Assembly: GCF_943372915.1 (NCBI RefSeq)
Contig: NZ_CALSAN010000011.1
Span: 81,696-145,695 of the forward strand
DNA length: 64,000 nucleotides
Reading direction: 5' to 3'
Origin: Ferrovibrio terrae_A
GTDB taxonomy: Bacteria > Pseudomonadota > Alphaproteobacteria > Ferrovibrionales > Ferrovibrionaceae
Within the stretch, counting starts at the first letter, position 1, and each line of letters opens with the position of its first letter. A program made the position numbers and the translations under genes. Below the pieces are notes generated by a model. That model had not been told where the DNA came from. It saw only the letters and a program-made list of their open reading frames with translations, and searched no databases. Of the stretch, positions 58,748 through 64,000 are shown piece after piece.

Positions 58748-59658
58748 TCGTGCTCCCCGAAGACCGTCCCTGCGCGCCCTGCGCGCCGACCATGCCGCCG
58801 GCGCGCCCGAAAGGCTATTGCCGGCCGCTGCCGCCAGCCCGCAAGCGGCCGAAATCGGTGCTGTGGCGCCGGGTCAAGCAAAGCCTCAGCGTGCTGCTGG
58901 TCGCCGGCTTCGCCGGTGGCGGCGCCTATGTCTGGTTCAAGACCGACTGGCCGGCGCAGGCGCGTGCCATGGCACAGGAAGTGGTGGGCGAGGCGGGCGC
59001 CACGGTCGACATGCGGCTGGGCGAAGTGAACCTGCAGGGCCGCGTGCATGCGCCGCTCGATGCGCTGGCCGATGCGGTTGGCGTCGAGCGCGGCGAACCG
59101 ATCCTGGCGCTCGATCTGGATGCCGTGCGCCGCCGCGTCGAAGCCATCGGCTGGGTCAAGCAGGCGACCGTGTGGCGTCAGCTGCCCGACACCCTGCATA
59201 TCGAGATCGTCGAGCGCGAGGCCTTCGCGCGCTGGCAGATCGATGGTCGCGTCTACCTGATCGATGCCGACGGCAAGATGCTGGAAGAGGGCGACCGTCC
59301 CGACTTCCACCACCTGTTCCTGCTGGTCGGTTCCGGCGCATCCGACAAGGCCCATGACCTGCTCGGCATGCTGCAGAGTGATCCCATGCTGGCATCGCGC
59401 GTGGTCAATGCGATCCGCGTGCGCAACCGCCGCTGGGACATCGAATTCGACAACGGCATCGTCGTGCGCCTGCCCGAAGACGGTGCCGCAGCGGCCTGGG
59501 CCCGCCTGATCGAGCTGGAGCGCAGCCATGGCCTGCTGCGCCGCGATATCAGGGTGGTCGACCTGCGGCTCGACGACCGCCTGATCGTACAACTGAACCC
59601 GGATATCGACGCGCCGCCGCCCACCACGTCGCCGCGCCCGGGAAAGAAACGGACATGA
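58735..59658 (+). CDS. ftsQ: FtsQ, divisome assembly protein
   Basis: A 307-residue bitopic protein. A basic, Pro-rich cytoplasmic N-terminus (about 1-45) is followed by one membrane helix (SVLLVAGFAGGGAYVWF), a POTRA domain (about 75-155; VNLQGRVHAPLDALADAVGVERGEPILALDLDAVRRRVEAIGWVKQATVWRQLPDTLHIEIVERE) and the FtsQ beta domain with RRDIRVVDLRLDDRLIVQLN. FtsQ anchors FtsL/FtsB in the divisome. It ends 32 bases before ftsA. Confidence 0.94.
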   Translation: MRSLVVLPEDRPCAPCAPTMPPARPKGYCRPLPPARKRPKSVLWRRVKQSLSVLLVAGFAGGGAYVWFKTDWPAQARAMAQEVVGEAGATVDMRLGEVNLQGRVHAPLDALADAVGVERGEPILALDLDAVRRRVEAIGWVKQATVWRQLPDTLHIEIVEREAFARWQIDGRVYLIDADGKMLEEGDRPDFHHLFLLVGSGASDKAHDLLGMLQSDPMLASRVVNAIRVRNRRWDIEFDNGIVVRLPEDGAAAAWARLIELERSHGLLRRDIRVVDLRLDDRLIVQLNPDIDAPPPTTSPRPGKKRT

Positions 59659-59690
59659 AGATGCGCATTGCTCGCGAGGGGAACTGAACC

Positions 59691-60932
59691 ATGGCTGTAT
59701 CGCGCAACGGATTGATCGCCGCGCTGGATGTCGGCTCGTCCAAGGTCTGCTGCTTCATCGCGCGTAGCGATGGCGGGGCGCTGCGGGTGATCGGCATCGG
59801 CCACCAGCTGTCGCGCGGCCTGCGCAACGGCAACGTGATCGACATGGATCAGGCCGAACAGTCGATCCGCGCCGCGGTGGAAACCGCCGAACGCATGTGC
59901 GGCGAAACCATCCGCGACGTCTTCGTCAGCGTGAATGCCGGCAATCCGCAGTCGCACAGCGTCGGTGTCGAGGTCGCCATCGACGGCCATGAGGTCACCG
60001 ACCACGATGTGGCGCTGGTGCTCGACCAGGGCCGTCGCCATGAGCATCCGGGCGATCGCGAGATCGTGCATTCGATCCCGGTCGGCTACACCATCGACGG
60101 CTCGCGCGGCATCAAGGACCCGCGCGGCATGGCCTGCGAGAGGCTCGGCGTGAACATGCATGTGATCACCGCCGGCTCCGGCCCGCTGCGCAACCTCTCC
60201 ACCTGCGTTGCCCGCGGCCATCTGCGCATCGCCGGGCGCATCGTCTCGCCCTTTGCCGCCGGTCTGGCCTGCCTGGTCGAGGACGAGATGGACCTGGGTG
60301 TCACCCTGCTCGATATGGGCGGCGGCACAACCAGTCTCGCCGTCTTCTATGACGGCCAGCTGGTGCATGTGGATGTCGTGCCGCTGGGCGGCCATCATGT
60401 CACCAACGATATTGCCCGCGGCCTTTCGACCCCGCTGGCCCATGCCGAACGCCTCAAGACGCTCTATGGCACCGTGCTGCCGTCGCCGTCCGACGATACC
60501 GAGACCATCGATGTGCCGCAGGTCGGCGAGATCGACGATCACGCCCATAACCAGGTTCCGCGCTCGATCCTGACCGGCATCATCAAGCCGCGACTCGAAG
60601 AGACGCTGGAACAGGTGCGCGAGCGACTCGCGCAATCCGGATTCGAGAAGCTGGCCGGCCGCCGCGTGGTGCTCACCGGCGGTGCCAGCCAGCTGCAGGG
60701 CGTGCGCGAACTGGCCGCCCGCATCCTCGACAAGCAAGTGCGCCTGGGCCGACCGATCCGTGTCGGCGGCCTGGCAGAGGCAACCGGTGGTCCGGCCTTC
60801 TCGGCCTGTGCCGGTTTGCTCTCCTACGCTCAACAGCAGGCGGCTGAGCGCATGATCCGTTTGCCCGAACCCGAGCCCGCACCCAACGGCACGATCTCAC
60901 GAATCGGCCGCTGGTTGCGGGCCAATTTCTGA
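59691..60932 (+). CDS. ftsA: FtsA, actin-like divisome anchor
   Basis: A 413-residue actin-fold ATPase that tethers FtsZ to the membrane. It opens with LIAALDVGSSKVCCFIA (phosphate-1 loop). An SHS2/1C domain follows (about 85-165), then LLDMGGGTTSLAVFYDGQLVHVDVVPLGGHHVTNDIARGLSTPLAHAERLKTLYG. It ends in a C-terminal amphipathic membrane-targeting helix, TISRIGRWLRANF. The 120-base gap to ftsZ holds a hairpin and probably extra ftsZ promoters. Confidence 0.96.
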   Translation: MAVSRNGLIAALDVGSSKVCCFIARSDGGALRVIGIGHQLSRGLRNGNVIDMDQAEQSIRAAVETAERMCGETIRDVFVSVNAGNPQSHSVGVEVAIDGHEVTDHDVALVLDQGRRHEHPGDREIVHSIPVGYTIDGSRGIKDPRGMACERLGVNMHVITAGSGPLRNLSTCVARGHLRIAGRIVSPFAAGLACLVEDEMDLGVTLLDMGGGTTSLAVFYDGQLVHVDVVPLGGHHVTNDIARGLSTPLAHAERLKTLYGTVLPSPSDDTETIDVPQVGEIDDHAHNQVPRSILTGIIKPRLEETLEQVRERLAQSGFEKLAGRRVVLTGGASQLQGVRELAARILDKQVRLGRPIRVGGLAEATGGPAFSACAGLLSYAQQQAAERMIRLPEPEPAPNGTISRIGRWLRANF

Positions 60933-60995
60933 CCGCATGGTGATGACAATGGAGACCACTTCAAAAACACCTAGCAACCACGCGGTTTTTGCAAT

Positions 60996-61017
60996 GTCGC
61001 TTGCATCATGCAGCGAC
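60996..61017 (+). other. Imperfect hairpin upstream of ftsZ
   Basis: GTCGCTTGCAT and ATGCAGCGAC pair with one bulged T. It lies about 36 bases before the ftsZ ATG. It could be an operator palindrome or a leader structure; there is no T-run, so it is not a terminator. Confidence 0.35.
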
Positions 61018-61052
61018 TTTGGTCAAAGCAACTTGTAACCCTGGAGGAGAAC

Positions 61053-62837
61053 ATGGGTATCAATCTCACCATGCCGACCACGCGGGAGCTGAAGCCCCGC
61101 ATCGTCGTCTTTGGCGTCGGCGGTGCCGGCGGCAATGCGGTTAACAACATGATTGCCGCCCAGCTTGAGGGCGTCGAGTTCGTGGCCGCCAATACCGACG
61201 CCCAGTCGCTGAACATGTCGCTCACCGAGCGGCGTATCCAGCTGGGCACCGCGCTGACCCAGGGTCTGGGCTGCGGCGCCCGGCCGGAAGTCGGCCGCGG
61301 CTCGGCGGAAGAATCGATCGAACAGATCCTCGAGCACCTGCAGGGCAGCCATATGGCCTTCGTGGCGGCCGGTATGGGCGGCGGCACCGGTACCGGTGCG
61401 GCCCCCGTGATCGCCCGCGCGGCCAAGGAAATGGGCATCCTCACCGTCGGTGTGGTGACCAAGCCCTTCTCGTTCGAGGGCAGCCAGCGCATGAAGCTGG
61501 CCGAGGCCGGCATCCGCGAGCTGCAGCAGTATGTCGACACCCTCATCATCATCCCGAACCAGAACCTGTTCCGGGTGGCGAATGAGAAGACCACCTTTGC
61601 CGATGCCTTCAAGATGGCCGATAACGTCCTGCAGTCGGGCGTGCGCGGCATCACCGATCTGATGGTGATGCCCGGCCTGATCAACCTCGACTTCGCCGAC
61701 GTCCGTTCGGTAATGAGCGAGATGGGCAAGGCCATGATGGGCACCGGCGAGGCCGAGGGCGAGCATCGCGCCATCGAGGCGGCCGAGCGCGCCATCGCCA
61801 ATCCGCTGCTGGACGATATCTCGATGAAGGGCGCCCGTGGCGTGCTCATCAATATCACCGGTGGTCCGGACCTGACCCTGTTCGAGGTCGATGAGGCCGC
61901 CAACCGCATCCGCGAGGAAGTGGACCCAGAAGCCAATATCATCGTCGGCTCGACGCTGGACGCCAATATGGAAGGCCGCATGCGGGTTTCCGTGGTTGCC
62001 ACCGGCATCGATGTCGTGGCCCAGCAGGCCGGCCAGCCGCAGACCTCGCCGGGCCTGCGCCTGGTCACCCCGCCGCAGGCCAAGCCGGTCAGCTTCGGTG
62101 CCGTCGCGCCGCGCGCTGCCCAGCCGGTTGCTGCCATGCAGGCGGCGCCGATGATGGCGCCGCCGGTCGCGCAGCCGGTGGTTCAGCCGGTTGTCGCCCA
62201 GGCGACGGTCGCGCCGATGACGGTCCCCATGACGGCTGGTGCCACCGCTCTGGCGATGCCCGAGCCGGTCGCCGAACCTGCTTACGAGCTGCCGGCGCCC
62301 GCCGAGCTGCCCGAAAGCGTGATGGCGGGTGTTGCGCTGCAGGCCGGCGAGCCGGCCGCAATCATCGCGGCGGCTCCGGTGATGGAACCGGCGCAGCCGC
62401 GGCCCTTCGCGGCGGCACTGGCCGAAGCCCAGGCGGCCCCGGTCACCTTCGTTCCGCCGGCGCCCCAGCCGATGCCGGCAGCGACGATGGCGGGCGAGGC
62501 CCTGCGCCAGCCCGATCCCTTCGCCGAAGCCGACATGGTCAACAAGCCGGTTGAGCCGAAGAAGAAGACCAGCCTGTTCGACCGGATCACCGGTGCGGCC
62601 CGCCGCGCCGAGGCCGAGCCGGCTCCGCTGACACGCCAGGCCGAACCGCAGTTCACCCGCCAGGCCCCGCCGGCTGCCCCTGTGGCACCGCCGATGGCGT
62701 CTGCGGCGACCGTGCGTGTCGAGCCGCCGCGCCAGGCCGATCTGGGTCTGGTCGCTTCGGCCGAACGGGCGGTGCCGACCCGGCCGCAGGACGATTTGCT
62801 GGATATTCCAGCCTTCCTGCGACGACAGGCGAATTGA
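61053..62837 (+). CDS. ftsZ: FtsZ, tubulin-like division GTPase with long C-terminal linker
   Basis: A 594-residue FtsZ. The GTPase core (about 12-330) has VVFGVGGAGGNAVNNMI, the tubulin signature GMGGGTGTGAAPVIA (near 107-113), the T7-loop DFADVRSVMSEMGKAMMGTGEAEG and ATGID. A Pro/Ala/Val/Gln-rich linker of about 240 residues leads to the C-terminal peptide DDLLDIPAFLRRQAN, which binds FtsA and other partners. E. coli FtsZ has 383 residues; long linkers are common in alphaproteobacteria. The ATG at 61053 has a strong GGAGGAGA. An intrinsic terminator lies about 80 bases after the stop. Confidence 0.97.
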   Translation: MGINLTMPTTRELKPRIVVFGVGGAGGNAVNNMIAAQLEGVEFVAANTDAQSLNMSLTERRIQLGTALTQGLGCGARPEVGRGSAEESIEQILEHLQGSHMAFVAAGMGGGTGTGAAPVIARAAKEMGILTVGVVTKPFSFEGSQRMKLAEAGIRELQQYVDTLIIIPNQNLFRVANEKTTFADAFKMADNVLQSGVRGITDLMVMPGLINLDFADVRSVMSEMGKAMMGTGEAEGEHRAIEAAERAIANPLLDDISMKGARGVLINITGGPDLTLFEVDEAANRIREEVDPEANIIVGSTLDANMEGRMRVSVVATGIDVVAQQAGQPQTSPGLRLVTPPQAKPVSFGAVAPRAAQPVAAMQAAPMMAPPVAQPVVQPVVAQATVAPMTVPMTAGATALAMPEPVAEPAYELPAPAELPESVMAGVALQAGEPAAIIAAAPVMEPAQPRPFAAALAEAQAAPVTFVPPAPQPMPAATMAGEALRQPDPFAEADMVNKPVEPKKKTSLFDRITGAARRAEAEPAPLTRQAEPQFTRQAPPAAPVAPPMASAATVRVEPPRQADLGLVASAERAVPTRPQDDLLDIPAFLRRQAN

Positions 62838-62915
62838 GGCTTTAAAACCCGATTTAACGCTTTGATTTATATGTGAAAATCGGCGTTACAACTGGTTACA
62901 TAGAGTGATTTGTTG

Positions 62916-62957
62916 AAGCCGGGGGTGGTTGCTACAACCATCCCCGGTTTTCTTTTT
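62916..62957 (+). terminator. Strong intrinsic terminator after ftsZ
   Basis: A 16-bp stem (62916-62931 with 62935-62950, including G-U pairs; core CCGGGG/CCCCGG and GGTTG/CAACC) with a CTA loop, followed by TCTTTTT. It closes the dcw transcript and lies only 44 bases before the lpxC GTG. Confidence 0.9.
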
Positions 62958-63000
62958 GCGCGAACCCGTCCGATTCGCGATCCAGTTCAAGGAGTTCCCA

Positions 63001-63960
63001 GTGCTCAATTCCGGCAAGATCGCCCAGAAGACGCTGAAGAACCGCATCAAGTGCTCCGGTATCGGTCTGCACAGCGGGACGAAGGTGACTCTGGTGCTGA
63101 ATCCGGCTGCGCCTGACACTGGTGTGGTGTTCCGTCGCGTCGACCTGCCGGGCCGGCCGCTGGTGAGCGCCCGTTTTGACCAGGTCACCGACCTGCGCAT
63201 GTGCACCACGGTTGCTGCCGGCGAAGGCATTTCGATCGGCACCGTCGAACATCTGATGGCGGCGCTGGCCGGCCTGGGCGTCGACAACGTGCTGATCGAT
63301 ATCGATGGTCCGGAAGTGCCGGTGATGGACGGTTCGTCCGCGCCCTTCGTCTTCCTGATCGAATGCGCCGACCTGATCGAACAGGTCGCGCCGCGCAAGT
63401 ATCTCAAGGTGCTGAAGCCGATTTCGGTGAGCGAGGGCAATGCCTCGGCGACGCTGACTCCGGCCGATGGTTTCACCATCGATTTCGAGATCGAGTTCGC
63501 CAACAAGATGATCGGCCGCCAGAGCGCCGAATTCCAGCTTGAGCCGGGCCGCTTCAAGGCCGATATCGCACGCGCGCGTACCTTTGGTTTCGTGCAGGAA
63601 GTTGAACAGCTGCGCGCCATGGGCCTGGCCCGTGGCGGTTCGCTGGAGAATGCCGTGGTGCTCGGTCATGACCGGATCCTCAACGATGACGGCCTGCGCT
63701 ACGACGACGAGTTCGTGCGCCACAAGATCCTTGATGCCCTGGGCGATCTGTATCTCGCCGGCGCGCCGCTGATCGGCCGCTATGAAGGCCGCCGTTCCGG
63801 CCATGCCGTGAATAACAAGCTGCTCAAGGCGCTGTTCGCTGACCAGAGCGCCTATGCCTGGACCACCCATACCAAGCTGCGCGAGACCGCGCGGATCATG
63901 CCGGTGGCCGAACTGGCCGGTGGCCGCCAGCGCCAGATTGCCGCCGAGGCTGCACTGTAA
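63001..63960 (+). CDS. lpxC: LpxC, UDP-3-O-acyl-GlcNAc deacetylase
   Basis: A 319-residue zinc deacetylase that performs the committed step of lipid A synthesis. Motifs are TLKNRIKCSGIGLHSGTKVTLVLNPA, the zinc His in GTVEHLMAALAGLGVDNVLIDIDGPEVPVMDGSSAPF, RARTFGFVQEVEQLRAMGLARGGSLENAVV, and DDEFVRHKILDALGDLYLAGAPLIGRYEGRRSGHAVNN with the remaining zinc ligands and catalytic His. GTG at 63001 is chosen for AAGGAG 7 bases upstream; in-frame extensions run into the terminator. It is the standard last gene of proteobacterial dcw clusters. Confidence 0.96.
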   Translation: MLNSGKIAQKTLKNRIKCSGIGLHSGTKVTLVLNPAAPDTGVVFRRVDLPGRPLVSARFDQVTDLRMCTTVAAGEGISIGTVEHLMAALAGLGVDNVLIDIDGPEVPVMDGSSAPFVFLIECADLIEQVAPRKYLKVLKPISVSEGNASATLTPADGFTIDFEIEFANKMIGRQSAEFQLEPGRFKADIARARTFGFVQEVEQLRAMGLARGGSLENAVVLGHDRILNDDGLRYDDEFVRHKILDALGDLYLAGAPLIGRYEGRRSGHAVNNKLLKALFADQSAYAWTTHTKLRETARIMPVAELAGGRQRQIAAEAAL

Positions 63961-63982
63961 GCCACCGCGTCATTCCTGATTT

Positions 63983-64000
63983 AAAAAGCCCCGCTTCGGC
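63983..64000 (+). terminator. Probable terminator after lpxC, cut by window end
   Basis: AAAAAGCCCCGC-TTCG-GC is the left arm, tetraloop and first pairs of an intrinsic terminator. The right arm and T-run lie beyond the window. Confidence 0.6.

Overview
The window is GC-rich, densely coded chromosomal DNA from a free-living Gram-negative alphaproteobacterium. The clues are an alphaproteobacterial-type rnpB, a complete mraZ-to-lpxC division/wall cluster, a split methionine synthase, an ArsR-methyltransferase fusion of the SahR kind, and a periplasmic Sox system with Tat signals. It resembles the Rhodospirillales and their relatives, but the genus cannot be fixed from sequence alone. There are no insertion sequences, phage genes, tRNAs or CRISPR arrays. 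No stretch longer than about 300 bases lacks a gene, apart from the one occupied by rnpB.

Layout. 1-3.8 kb (minus strand): thiosulfate oxidation operon soxS-X-Y-Z-A-B, with soxB cut by the window edge; a secreted alpha/beta hydrolase is divergent from it. 4.8-5.5 kb: a small TerC/YjbE membrane protein. 5.7-14.2 kb: hutG-phoR, then pstS-C-A-B-phoU-phoB behind an 11-bp-periodic Pho box array. 14.3 kb: an orphan MlaC-like protein. 15.1-21.9 kb: sahR-metF-metH(N)-metH(C) with a palindromic operator, followed by a GNAT protein and a methyltransferase. 21.9-24.3 kb: two SDRs and a BASS-type permease, with a perfect 16-bp parS palindrome just upstream. 24.5-27.7 kb: a metal-homeostasis block with a CzrA-like ArsR sensor, a CDF exporter and two TerC paralogues. 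Each of these two terC genes is preceded by the same structured RNA leader. 27.8-33.3 kb: exoD, a lipid-kinase-like gene, aidB, a putative outer-membrane barrel and a glycosyltransferase-like protein. 33.4-40.7 kb (minus strand): a MarR-like regulator, a TRAP transporter (dctPQM) and a fused 5-oxoprolinase. 40.9-43.7 kb: an EamA transporter, an AmpD-type amidase, rnpB and a small secreted protein. 43.8-64 kb: the dcw cluster mraZ-rsmH-ftsL-ftsI-murE-murF-mraY-murD-ftsW-murG-murC-murB-ddl-ftsQ-ftsA-ftsZ-lpxC.

How the genes work together. SoxXA, SoxYZ and SoxB oxidise thiosulfate on the SoxY carrier in the periplasm. PstSCAB imports phosphate while PhoU, PhoR and PhoB sense and regulate it. SahR, MetF and MetH form the methyl-cycle arm that remakes methionine. 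The dcw genes take UDP-MurNAc to lipid II and build the divisome; most of them overlap by 1-14 bases, so translation is probably coupled.

The most interesting non-coding signals are: the duplicated terC leader RNA with compensatory base changes, the parS site, the Pho, MraZ and SahR-type operator arrays, and perfect GC-rich hairpins placed directly after soxA, pstS and dctP.
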